Shown here piece after piece: positions 1 to 11,728 of a DNA stretch of 64,000 bases (position 1 is the stretch's first letter; the number at the start of each line of letters is the position of its first letter). Position numbers and translations under genes: made by a program. Source of the DNA: Ectocarpus siliculosus (Eukaryota; Sar; Phaeophyceae; Ectocarpales; Ectocarpaceae); NCBI GenBank assembly GCA_000310025.1, contig FN648368.1, forward strand, positions 154,207 to 218,206, read 5' to 3'. The notes below the pieces were generated by a model. That model made no database searches and was not told the DNA's origin. It worked only from the letters and a program-made list of their open reading frames with translations.

Positions 1-533
1 TTGCCTTTTTGCCAAAATGTTTTTGATTTTTTTTTTTAAAATTTTTTTAGAAAACCCTTTTCCCCCCCCCCCCCCCCCCTGCACCGCTGTGGACACTTGA
101 AATACGCTGTCTCGGTCTTAAGGTTTCCAAGGGGCGAGACACAGGCGTATCCCAGGTGACGGGGTTCACAGCCAAGATCAGCATGGGTAACGGCATGCAG
201 GTGCGGACGGACCCCTTTCCTTTCGTTGATGCGCTTTTTTCCCCTTAGTATTTGCGTGTTCCCAAGGGTGACATGTGCGTACATCAATTGGATCTCTTTT
301 TCTTTAATCTGTTTAACGAACGCAGTATCGCTAGACTTTTCCTTCTTTACCATACGATGCATTGCTGTCGTGTAGGTGTGATGTTGGCCTGTCCGGAAGA
401 AAGATTGTCGGGTGTGGAAAGTAACGACAGAAAATGTAGCGCCAGCAACATCCTTTAACTGTCGACGATCGACCCCTCGCTTGTATGGTTACGTCAGGCC
501 CGGTCTAGGGAGGTTGGAAGACTGGCGTCTCAG
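1..533. other. Low-complexity left edge and intron of the glucan synthase gene
   Basis: The first 80 bases are runs of T, A and an unbroken run of C, which look like the end of a poor Sanger read or a gap edge. The rest up to 533 has no exon I can support and reads as intron, ending in the acceptor cag before base 534. Confidence 0.5.
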
Positions 534-3500
534 TTCGACATTTTCCGGCTGCTTTCGTTCTACTACAGCAGCGTCGGCGGCTTCATGAACCAGGTGAGCG
601 CGCGAACTCCTCTTGTTTTCGCGACCTGTTTGTGTTTTCATTTTTGGACGTGGGTATTGTTGTGTTCTGCTGGTGTGTTGTACTTATCCAATGTTGACCT
701 AACGGTTTGACTGTTATCGAACATGAACCTCAAGTACCTTGTCTTTGTTCAAAGGCCGGCGGTTTGTCGGTTCGGTTATTGTTGTTGTTGTTGCTGTTGG
801 TTGTTGCCGCTGCTGTTGATTTCGTCGTCAGTGGTGTAGCGTTGTCCAAATATTCCGCCCTCCCCCCACTCGGTGTTTGCCATCGGGATTGGGTTTTCGT
901 CGCTTGGCAACGACGTTGTAAAACAAGCCAATTCACTTCGTGAACTCGGCAACCAGGTTACCGTTTTTTTTTTTACCTCGGTTTTTTTTTTTGGCGGTAA
1001 CCATAATGGTGGTCGAGTAGATCATGTTGTGCGGGGTGGAGAAACCTCACTCCGCGCAACGGGGGATGATCGTACCACGTTGTGTTAAAATGGTCAAGCA
1101 TCCTCGAGGCAGTTACACAGTGCTTACAACTGTCTCTGGAAGTAAAAGCACCAGAAAGTAAATTAAGTCATACGTAGCTGTCATCCGTACGCAAGGAAGT
1201 AAGCACAAGATGCCGAACACCCTTAGCAGGGATGCAGCTCACCCTTCATGCGACTCGCCAAATACCTCACGGCGCTTCGCGCTTGGTGATGTGAGAGCCT
1301 GGTCCGGTGAGAACCCGGCGTGCTCCGTCCCGGCTTTGTAGGGATGCGAGGTCAATGGTCAAACGACTACGGCATGCACGACTATGAGTATGAGTACACC
1401 CCCTCAAGGCCGTGTAATCCCACGCATGGTGGTCCCTTCGTCCCCCCCTCTACGTTATTGAACTTCCGTTTCCTCCTCCTCGCAGGTGCTTCTCATGACG
1501 GCGGTCTTCCTTTACGTGTGAGTGGTGGTGGTCGTTGTTGCTGCTGTTGTAGTACCGTAGGTGTGTAGTACCGTAGGTGTAGCTGTTGTTGTGATTGCTG
1601 CAGTCGTTGTTGTGTTTGTTGTTGCCATTTGTTGGACGTGTCGTATTTGGTGGATGTCATTACCATGGTCTTGGCCGTTCCGTCCATGTCCTGTTTCGGC
1701 ATCACCCGCTCGTTCTTCCTACTCTTCGCCTCCTCCCCCTTGCCCACGTATGCCAGCGCAACTATGTATGCGACGTTTGCTGTGCTCGTCATCTCTAACC
1801 AAGCCGCACCTCTCCTGTCTGGTACCTGCGTGGCGTCAACAAACAGGTACGCGAAGCTGTACATCGCGTTCGACCCCGACTTCGTTGACACGGTCGACGA
1901 CGATGTGCTCGATGCCATCTCCAGCCAGTTCCTCTTCCAGCTGGGTTTCCTGCTCATCCTCCCCATCCCGCTGCTTCTGGCCGTAGAGCAGGTGACCAAA
2001 CAGCGCGGCAAGTTATTTAGCACCTGGGACAAAATGCAGTGATATTTTGTTGCTGCTAGACGTTGATGGGGTTATTTTCGCGCCTGAAACGAAACGAAAC
2101 AAGGAACACTGTTGTTGCTGGACATCGTGGACGTTTTTTTTTTTTTTTCGTCCTGAGACAAGACGTAGCAGCCCTGGGCATTGTTGTCGCTGGACGTCAA
2201 GTTCGCGAGGACACGATTGCACGTAACCTGCAAAGGAAAGCTGTTTCGCCAACGCGAACGACTGGCGTCAACACGAGTGCACCTTCGTTAGCATGTTTGA
2301 TTTTCTGCTCCCGGTGTTGGTGGTGTGGCCTCACACGGGGGTAGCGCGTCCTATCCTATCATACCCGTGATGCGGCAGTGACAGCCCCCTATCGAGAGGG
2401 TTGTCTTGGCACCCTGAGGTAGTGGCTCATTCCACCATCGTGTTGCATTACTCCCTCACACCGCCGCCTCTACGACATTGCCCAGTACCGTGCGGCTTGG
2501 ATAGTCTTGAGTGTTCCGTTTTTCTTATCCTAACTTACCCCGCCTCCCTTTTTCTTTCACCATCGTACTCACGACTCAGTTGTACCTTTCTTACCTCTGT
2601 CCCGTCCTCCGCCCCGACTAACCCGCACGATGATCCTGTACGCGATCACCATCATCATCTCCATCGCCGCCACCGCCGCCGCCGCCGATGTAAACAGGGC
2701 ATGCAACGCGCTGTCTCGACCCTGTTCAACATCATGCTCCGCCTGGCGCCCTTCTTCTTCATCTTCTCGGCCGGCACGAACGCCCACTACGTCAACAGCG
2801 CCGTCATGACGGGGCAGGCCAAGTACCAGGCCACGGGACGCGGCTTCGTCATCGCCCACGTGAGTTTTTCTTACTTGGAAGTTATTTTTAGGGTACATAG
2901 CGAAAAGGGAGAGCACGCGCTCTGCAGGCACCCGGACAATTTCACTCGTCTTCGGTGCTCAGTTGTGTTTCCGCCCCCCTCCCAACTAAACCTGCGCCAA
3001 TCGCGATCGTAGCTTGTGGTAAATTTCCTTATTTTTTTGCGAGGCGGGCGCCGCGCCTGCGCTGGCTGCTTTGTTTGGTTGGCTCGGCTCGACCTCCGTA
3101 CCTGCTGTCTTTTGTCCCCGTGCTTGTCGATGCCCTCGTTTGCAGGAGTACTTCGTGGACATGTTCCCCCTCTACCTCACGAGCCACTTCAACCCGGCCT
3201 TCGAGCTGCTGGTGGTTTTGATCGTGTACGCCAGCTTCGCGACGTCCGGCTACTTCCTTGAGACTTTCTCCGTGTACCTGCTCATCATCGGCCTGCTGTG
3301 GACACCGCTGGTCTTCAACCCTAACGGTCTGGACTTCACATACGCCAGGTACATGTCCATTCGAATCGTGTCGCGGCAGTTTTCCTCTTTTTTTTATTGG
3401 TGTGGTTTCCTGTTGTTATGTTTATTGGCGTCGATGTCGTTGTTGTTTTCGTTGGCTGTTGTCAGCGATAGTGGGATGCATCTACAGAGACGGGGCGCAG

Positions 3501-6500
3501 AATGTAACAACTGTGGTTCGAGTTGACATGGACCACGCATCTTCTCCCATGCACAATCACAATCACAGAGAGTGAACCGAGGAGTGAAACAATGAATTCA
3601 CTTCGTAGCAGCATTACCAGCGATGTCAAGGTTACTTGTCTGTGTCGGTGGTTCCTTATTTCCTATTTCACGGAGCCCCGTCAGCTGGGACTCATAGTTG
3701 CAACCTCTTCGTACTGATTATTTTACTCTAGCTTTATCGCCCGACTGTACGTGACCTCTTCCTTCTCTCCGCCATCGATCCCCTATTTTACCGCTACCCC
3801 TCCCTTTCGTTTCCTTTTCTCCCTCACAACTCCCCCCTTCGCAGCCAAGACTTTACCGGGTGGATGGAGTGGATGAACAGCCCCGTGGATGACCCGAAGA
3901 AGGGCTGGCTCTCGTGGTACAGCAGGGTATTGGAGGAGACGAGGACCGAGCTTCCCTTCGGCAAGAAGCTGCAGGCCATCTTCCGCCGCTCACGGTACGG
4001 GACGCGAGGAATGCCTCCATAACAAGATTTGACTATTTGTTCGGTCTTCGATACCGTTTCGCACTGCTGTTGTTGTGTTTTTTTTTTCTTGATTCGGCGA
4101 CAAACACACGCACTTCCACGACAGCATGTCAGTGTGTGGGTCACGGATCCGTTCGGTTTCGTCCGTATGACAGTGTTGCCGGCGTGGTTCCGGAGCGCGG
4201 ATATCGCCGCGCCGATTTGTTTTTTGTTACCGTCGGGTGAAGGTGTATCCCGCCGTAATGAATTCGGTCGCTGTTGGCGGCTTTGTGTGTGGACCTGCAC
4301 GACTGATGGCCTTCGACGGGTGCAGGTCCGAAACAAGCTCGCCCTCTCCCCTCCTGCCTCCTACCTTCGGCATCGCCCCGGCCATCTCCATCGGTGTAGC
4401 CGTCTACGTTAGTCAACTGTCTCGCTCTTTGTTGTGGACCGTTTCGGCAATGTCTCGAGCATTATATCACGGCAGTCTCCCTTCGGCTGATTTTTGGTTC
4501 TTGGAATTGCGTGCACCTGCCTCCTAGAACATACACCGCGCGCCAGTTTCCCCAGCGTTTGGGAAGCCCCTCCGACCCCTCCCCTCCACCTCATTCTGCG
4601 CTCTCTCATCGTGCCATGTACCTCCACCCCAAGGCTGCTGATCCTCGTGTACGGCTTCCTGACGGCCATCGGCGAGGACTACGACGGCGGCATCGACGGC
4701 GACGTGTGGCCCGGCTCGGTGGTGGTGGGCACGTGTATGCTGATCGTCGTGGGGCTGCTCATGTGCCAGTCCTGGATCCGCTCCAAGTGCTGCCCCCCCA
4801 AGGCGCTCAAGGGAGGCATTCAGGCCGCCAGGTGGGCGTGCAACCGAAACCAATGGAGAGGAGGGCGGTGCTACTAACAACGCCAACTCTAGCCCTAGCC
4901 CTAGTCGTATCCGAAGGTGGTCGTGCAACCAGAACGGAATGAGAGAGGGAAGGTGTAGTAACCCTAGTCCTAGCCCAAGGTGGTCGTGCAACCATAACGA
5001 AATGGGAGAGGGAAGGTGTAGTAACCCTAGTCCTAGCCCAAGGTGGTCGTGCAACCAACACAAATTGAGGGGGGGCTACATGTATTCCTCTCACCGAAAC
5101 GGCTGGAGTGCTGAGTATGATCTTGATGCGGTAGGGTAGGCCCACAGCGTGGTCTCACATGGAGAAAAGTATTCCACAGCTTGATTTCAAGCGCTCGTAG
5201 AGCGATGACGTCGGTCTTGGCGCTGAAGAAGGGGACGGTGTTGCTGGCCTTCTTTTCTAGCTGCACCCTTTTTTTTTTCCACAGAGGTATTCAACATGCT
5301 AGAAACCCTTTGTTCGATCTGATTGATTATTGTCGAGGCATGTTGCTCACCTGTTGCTTGTCGCATCGGCCGGTGTGTTCTGTGCAAAGGTGGGCTCGTC
5401 TGTCGAAGCTCTTCATCCTGGTGGGCGTTATCGTTGGCGTCATCGTGCTCACGGATTTGGACATTCTCGAGAGTATTCGACAGGTGAACTGCAAAAGACC
5501 AGACTTCCAACACACACCCTTCGACTGTGATGTTGTCTCGAACGGGTTTTAGTCTTTCAGTGACCGTACTGTATATTTTCTAAGAATATCGAACTAAATA
5601 TATACTGTAATTGAGCTGTCGATACCGTGACCCTCGATTCCCATAAATGGATGGGCTACTCTGGCAACTCAAATCAGGCTGTGCACACATGTCTCTCCCG
5701 ACATGTCCCTTGCTATCCGCAAAGAGGAAGCGACAAATATTAACTCCAAGGGTAAGGTAGATGCACGACATCCGAACCTCTGAGGGTACAGGTATGAGTA
5801 AAGCTCCCCTGGTTACATTAGTTGGGCAGGTCGGGTGTGCTATGGCTAGGTCCGTCGTGTAGATATTATTGTGGGTGTTGGCGGTATGGTAGTTCTTTTC
5901 AAACAGCATTTTGTGACCCTAGTCTGGGGGTATGAACAAGAGATTCTTGCGAGCGCTTAGAACCTGCGATCCTTAGTTCTGGCGTGGTTGTTTTCTCAAC
6001 ACATGAGCATGGAGACAAACGGTCCCGAAAGATTCTTTGCGGTGACCCCCTCTTTTTTTGTTCTCTTTCTGAGGGTGCATGGCAAACCAAGTGTAGAGTA
6101 TCGGAGATGAATGGCTCAACGCCCTCGTTTCTTGCTATTCGGCGCCGCTCATGGCCTAACCGTGTCGATGTACTCGTCTCTACTGTGTTTTGCTACGCCC
6201 TATCATATGGCGCTTCTTTCTTCCAACGTCCCTGTTACCCCGCTCGTTCGTTCCCCTCCGCCGTCCCCCCTCTCTCTCCGCGGCAGTTCATCTTCTACAT
6301 CCTGTCGTTCGTGATCCTCATCTACTACGTGTCCCAAATCGTCGTGCTCTTCATGGAAGACGCTCTGAGGAACGTGGCCCTGGTTAACCTGGCGTTCAAG
6401 TCAGTGCACCTCATCACGGGCATTGTGATAATTGCCCCGGTGCTGCTGCTGAGCTTCTTCCCCCTCTTCGTCGACCTGCAGACGCGAATGCTCTTCAACG

Positions 6501-6931
6501 AAGACTTCTCCCAGAGGTACGCATGCGTTTTGCGACATGTTGGGCGCTTTGCCACGGGGTTAGGGATGAGCGAAAAGCAAGTTGCACGGAATGCTTTGCG
6601 CTACCATGTATCCGGTGTTGTCGAGCTGATGTTCCGGCTTTGTTAATGCAGGGGGTGTCCTACAAGAACGCTACAAGGTGCACGCATGATGCACTACGCG
6701 CCCATTCAACGGGAAGAGGGAGGGTTTTCCCAAAATGGCGAGTGCGGGTGTATGCGCCGAAGCGTTATTTTGGGACGTTCCATTCTCACGCATGCTTGCT
6801 GTTGGCCTTGCCGTTGCCGCCTTTGCCCTGGCCGCTACCTCCCGCCCAACCACCCGCGCACAAACAGGTTCTCCATCGCCAAGATCTTCGCGAGACAGAG
6901 CAACCGCCGCCATGTAAAGAAGAACGACTAA
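534..6931 (+). CDS. Beta-1,3-glucan (callose) synthase, GT48 family, C-terminal half
   Basis: GT48 enzymes polymerise UDP-glucose into beta-1,3-glucan at the plasma membrane; only the multi-helix membrane region downstream of the catalytic part is here. Exons: 534-593, 1486-1517, 1847-1991, 2698-2859, 3146-3348, 3845-3994, 4326-4407, about 4634-4831, 5390-5483, 6287-6516, 6868-6931 (stop taa). Seen: FDIFRLLSFYYSSVGGF, FQLGFLLILPIPLLLAVEQ, AKYQATGRGFVIAH and FVDMFPLYLTSHFNP. These align in order with plant callose synthase and fungal FKS sequences (FDFFRMLSFYYTTVG, AKYRATGRGFVV). About 470 residues are present with many hydrophobic helices; the C-terminus is short and basic (RRHVKKND). Codon phase closes at every junction except 4407 to 4634, where the next exon needs a two-base carry-over, so an exon edge there is misplaced or a small exon is missing. 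The N-terminal and catalytic exons lie left of the window. Confidence 0.88.
881..1402. repeat. Dispersed repeat, copy A (in a glucan synthase intron)
   Basis: About 520 bases are nearly identical to 9806-10325. Shared blocks include a T-rich stretch bounded by the inverted octamers ggttaccg and cggtaacc, then a conserved stretch ending in tgcacgactatgag. No coding potential is apparent. It could be a MITE, a SINE or a solo-LTR-like piece; the hairpin arms are internal, so the class is not settled. Confidence 0.8.
1530..1630. repeat. TTG/CTG microsatellite with a short tandem duplication
   Basis: Imperfect TTG/CTG triplets interrupted by a direct duplication of gtagtaccgtaggtgt. It is intronic. 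A similar TTG run lies at 775-830. Confidence 0.7.
4830..5082 (+). repeat. Minisatellite starting at a splice donor of the glucan synthase gene
   Basis: Four copies begin at about 4830, 4914, 4977 and 5040; the last spacings are 63 bases. Each opens with aggtgg(t/g)cgtgcaacc. The first copy starts at the real exon-intron border (gccag|gtgggc), so the donor neighbourhood itself has been duplicated into the intron. Between units are the words ccctagtcctagccc. Confidence 0.8.
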
Positions 6932-9805
6932 ACGCCGGTGGTCGTCCCACCATCCTCGCCGCAGGGCGGAGCAATCCGACCGTCATGTCGTGAAAGAGGA
7001 GCGGTTAGGACTACTATGATAGTAGTTCCGGCACAGTCGTTCCCACTTTAAGGACACCCACGGGGTTACTTGAAAAGAACCGTGCCCTTAGAGCGGGAGA
7101 TGTGTCCTTAATGCCCCCGTGCTGTTTTAGCATTCTGCGGGGCACCATGCTTCTGAAAATAATGGTGTCGTTGAAAGCGGGGAGCGTCCTTAGGTGGGGA
7201 CGACTGTACTATTTATTATTTGCGTTACTTTGATTGTTGTAGGGGAAGTTCGGTCCCCATTGGAGATGGTAGTTGATACTTGATATAATAGTTGCAGGGG
7301 AGGCTAGGGGAGGGCTAAGGGACCAAGTGTCAGGCGAAAGGTTTTGATTGGGCGGTGGGCAAGTAGTCTGGATCGTGGTGCGAACAGCGGTTGGTTGCGT
7401 TTGTTCCATGGCGGGGGACTTTCCGGATGAAGAAGGATGGGAGTATAGCATAGAGGGGCCTGTACCGAGTTGGGCTTGCATGAATACGGCGTGTTGCACT
7501 CTCGTTGTTTTTGGTGTAAGAGCCCGGTGTTTGTTAGTAGGCCTTTTTCTTTTCCCGGCCAAAAGTTTTTGCTTGGTTCCCGTGGACTAGGCTAGGTAAG
7601 CTTTTTTTGTTGGGTGTCTATGGTTGTCTGCGGGTATGTGTTGCCCCTGCTGGTTTCCTGGCCGCACACGTTGTGAACGGTGGTCAGAGTATTGCCATGT
7701 ATGGCAACGAATGGATGTTTAGTTATAATTTGCAAGTTGATAACACAGGTCGTCCGTAGCCGGAAAGCAGTACGCGCTAAAACGCTTTTCTGTGTGGTGC
7801 TTTTGACTGCCTGCCTCCGTTGAAATTCATCACTAACGATACGCAAAATGCAACAACGACAACGGCCGCTGCTCCGTTTTGTCTTGCAATCGAACCCTGC
7901 CAAATGTTTATGAGTTACGCGCCGAGGTCCGTACACGGATGTACATAAAAATTACGCACACGCTTTTCCAACGCGTGTTTCTCTGGGGCCCATTCCCCCC
8001 GGGCGCGGGGGAAAGCCTCACTGCTTGCCGTTCTTGTGAGATTGGGTTAGTCTAGCGGTGATTCGAACAAGATAGGAGTCAATAGGTCATTGCGTCAAAC
8101 GCCTGAATCGTTGATGTCATTCTAAAGCTCCTCGCTGTCTAGGAGCATTGCTCCGCCCTCTTTTCGCACGGAAACATGAGCCACAGCCTCTTTCCGCACC
8201 TTGTGGACATGGTGATGTCCGATCCGGACACCACAAATGTTACTAAAAAGAATGGATCCATCACTCACATCGGTCCAAAAAAAAACGAAGGCAAAGTACC
8301 GCAGGAGGGGTGGGTAGGGGGCCCTAGGGAGAGGAACCATTCTGTGTGAACGAGTTGGAGTAAACGACAAAAAATGCTGTAGCGTCAGCGGAAGTTCTGT
8401 TTTTCCACGATTTCCCGAGCAGCACACAGCGATATCTTCCCTGTGGTTCAACAAGATAGTTTGATTGGAAACCGTGGAAATACAGGTAGCTTTCTCTGAT
8501 GCTATGAATTCATTGCTAATAATCTATCTTTTTTGAGATTCTTTTCTTTCAGTAGATACTGCTGTAGAGATGGATTCGTTGGGTCGTTGGGTCAAGCTAC
8601 TGTTGAGAAAAATGTCCCTGACTCTTTTCGTAATTAAGGAATAATAAAAACACACACAGAAAGACTACCCACTCTATGATAGAGATGGATTCGTTGTGTC
8701 ATACTGAGAAAAAAAAAAAAAGGGCCGATGCGGCGAAAATGCGGCGTAATCCACAATAATGTTTATGTTTTCATGCTGGTGTTGTTGTTGCACTCCACCT
8801 CCACCCTGACACAATACCGGCAGCAACGACCCGAGGACCAAGGAGTACGAGGGCAAGCTAGAGGCCACAAACCGGCCTTGATTGGCGCCAGCCCTTGCCG
8901 GTCGTGAAAAGAGGGTCAGCCAGTGCGTTCGTGCGTGCTGTGTGTTTCGGCGGGGGCTCTGCATCCAAGGTGCGTCGTTGCACCCCGCCAATTGCTCGCC
9001 GCCGGCGCAGCATTGAGCCCTTTTGCCTTGTGTCTTGTGAGCCAACCCGATGTGCTAGCTCCTCCTGGCAGGACTAGAGAGCGCGCCTGACGTGATGTAC
9101 TTGCGTGGGCGAGTCCAAGGGGGCGAGTCCTTGGTATTCTCGAGTAGTCGACGGGCGACTCCAGGTATGCCCGCCGGGAACAGCAGTTGCACACCAAAGT
9201 CGTGTTGGACCGCACCGACCGGAAGCCTGCTCACACGGGGTTTGTCTGTTGAGACGAATGCCTTGCAGGCGGTGATTGCACGGTAGTGGTAGGCGGAGCA
9301 GTAGGGTGTGCCCCCTTCCATTTCCACATTCCAAAAAGTGTTGTATGCTGTGCACAGCAATAATGCCGAAGTTCAACCAAAAAGGTGAACAGCAATGTAA
9401 ATAGCGCTATTTCCATCTCAATTCGTAATACCAAAAGAGGGCAACCTTCCCCCTGTTTAGATCTTATGCGTTCAGTAGAGGACATCACGAAGAGGCGTCA
9501 TGTGTGCTGGAACGTTCAAGCTTTGCTAGATACTTGAGCAGGAACATCAAAGGTCGCAACAGTCTCTGAAACAGTACATGATCTGCCCCCCGGCACCCCA
9601 CATTTGTCACAGTCGTGCAGCAGCTCCCCCAGCCTAGCCTCGAACTCAGAGAAGCGGGAAAAACGCGGAGGAATAGCTTGTATGGTGTTGTCACGACGTT
9701 TTTTTTTGCCCTGACTGTCCCCGGTCGGCCAGCCTAGTTATCGATTACTGTAGACACGCCTGAAATCAACCAGGGCCTAGGACCAGTACCCCCCCCCCCC
9801 GCCCC
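6932..9805. other. Intergenic, no gene seen
   Basis: Between the glucan synthase stop and repeat copy B I see no exon series with consistent phase. It holds a duplicated 16-mer agagatggattcgttg (about 8569 and 8684), one copy of the word TACTGCTGTA (8557), and near 7150-7200 a stretch resembling part of 17788-17870. Confidence 0.5.
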
Positions 9806-10325
9806 CATCGGGGTTGGGTTTTCGTCGCTTGGCAACGACGTTGTAAAAGGAGCCAATTCACTTCGTGAACTCGGCAACCAGGTTACCGTTTGTTTTTTTT
9901 TACCTCGTTTTTTTTTTTTTGGCGGTAACCATAATGGTGGTCGAGTAGATCATGTTGTACGGGGTCGAGAAACCTCACTCCGCGCAACGGGGGATGATCG
10001 CACCACGTTGTGTTAAAATGGTCAAGCTTCCTCGAGGCAGTTACACAGTGCTGTCTCTGGAAGTGAAAGCACCAGAAAATAAATTAAGTCATACCTAGCT
10101 GTCATCCGTACGCAAGGAAGTAAGCACAAGATGCCGAACACCCTTAGCAGGATGCAGCTCACCCTTCATGCGACTCGCCAAATACCTCACGGCGCTTCGC
10201 GCTTGGTGATGTGAGAGCCTGGTCCGGTGAGAACCCGGCGTGCTCCGTCCCGGCTTTGTAGGGATGCGAGGTCAATGGTCAAACGACTACGGCATGCACG
10301 ACTATGAGTACCCCCCCCCCCCCAC
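9806..10325. repeat. Dispersed repeat, copy B, cut by the N gap
   Basis: This is the second copy of the 881-1402 repeat, with small indels in the T runs. It runs straight into a C run and then the N gap, so its right end is not seen. Confidence 0.8.
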
Positions 10326-10499
10326 NNNNNNNNNNNNNNNNNNNNNNNNNNNNNNNNNNNNNNNNNNNNNNNNNNNNNNNNNNNNNNNNNNNNNNNNNNN
10401 NNNNNNNNNNNNNNNNNNNNNNNNNNNNNNNNNNNNNNNNNNNNNNNNNNNNNNNNNNNNNNNNNNNNNNNNNNNNNNNNNNNNNNNNNNNNNNNNNNN
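10326..10499. other. Assembly gap (174 N)
   Basis: Unknown bases. The flanks are suspicious: a C run on the left and, on the right to about 11070, many overlong G, C and T runs. Confidence 0.99.
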
Positions 10500-11728
10500 T
10501 TTGACCCTGGATATCACCATTCAGGAAGCGGATTTGAGCGCGCCAACACACACACCTCGCTGCTATAGGGTGTCTTATAGTGATATCAGTAGAATGCATC
10601 AGGTGTAATGCAAGAGAGACCTCATTTGAGGGCCGGCCGTTTTCGTTTTTTGGACTTGAATTGTGACAGGTGTGATTTTTTATCTTCATTTGAAAGGAGG
10701 CTTGTGCAGGTAGACTTTTCATTTTTGTGTATTTTTTGGGCAGTTTTTATTGCCGCCCTGTGGGGGAATAAAAGATTTTTGTTTTCCCGGATGCCCTCCA
10801 AATGGTTTTGTGTGTTAGTTTTTTTTGGGGGGTTTCCTTGAAAATTGGGTTTTTTGCCATCCTTCAACCCCCACCCAAGTCCTTTTTTAGGGTTTTCCCA
10901 TTGATAGGGTAATAATGCACGCCAGTTCAGGGGGGATTAGCCCGGGCATACACCCCATTGAGTTTTTTCAAGAAGCAAAAAAAAATTTGGATTGGAATGC
11001 ATAGGGGGTATGGCCGGAGGGGTTTGCCCCCCCGGGGGTTCCCCCCCCCCCCCCCCCGGATGTTTCGTTTTGCGGACCAGCAGAGCGGTACATGAGACCG
11101 CAGTATGCCATTTTTTCCTGCACCCCTACTTTACACAGGGGAGCATTTACTTGCCAAGTTTTCGCCAACAAGACTAACGAACAAGTAGCCCCACCACACG
11201 AAAGATATATCAAGGGTAGTTGGGGGAGGCGGAGATGCATGCCGTCGACGACAGGCCGTTTTTCTTTTTTCACAATACTCCACGGAAGTACCTTGGCTGA
11301 AGCTCATAGCCTGTTTTTCTTGTCTGTCTCCTCTCTGTCCTCGCCCCCCGCTCTGCGGTTGATGCGTTCTTGGCCACCTGCGCCGCCGTTTTACCACCCC
11401 AACCGTCCGCCCTTGGTCTGTTAGCCTCCTCATGTCATGTCGCATTTGAGTTTCTCCTGTACCACGATGCGTGAAAAATCTCCGCCCGCAACAATATCCG
11501 TGCTTGCTAACGCCTCCCACAATAACGTTTCTCGGCCAGATAGGCGTCTTGTCATTCGAAGTATCTTGTCCTGTTTCTCACTCACGTGTAGTCGGAGCTG
11601 CGAGCCTTTCCACACCGCTTGGCACGTCGCATCATGGCACCTACCCGCTCGTGATTGCGTCTTCTTCCGCTGCACCTCAAGCAGCCCAAGCGGTTCGAGC
11701 CCAAGACCACCACGATCGGCTCCAAAAC
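10500..11728. other. Intergenic, partly low-quality sequence; P450 upstream region
   Basis: Bases 10660-11070 are dominated by expanded homopolymers, including a C run near 11041-11057. No exon is supported. The P450 promoter should lie in the right part, but I recognise no clear element. Confidence 0.45.

Noticed and set aside
887-925. acgacgttgtaaaac identical to part of lacZ/M13 cloning vectors
   Set aside because: Only 15 bases match. Two diverged copies of the surrounding 500-base repeat exist, and the flanks do not follow vector sequence, so contamination is unlikely.
1493-2042. Open frames on both strands between glucan synthase exons
   Set aside because: They overlap triplet repeats and the real exon at 1847-1991; no independent support.
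2401-3012. A separate 203-codon protein starting at 2401
   Set aside because: Only 2698-2859 of it matches glucan synthase; the rest is read-through into introns with proper splice borders.
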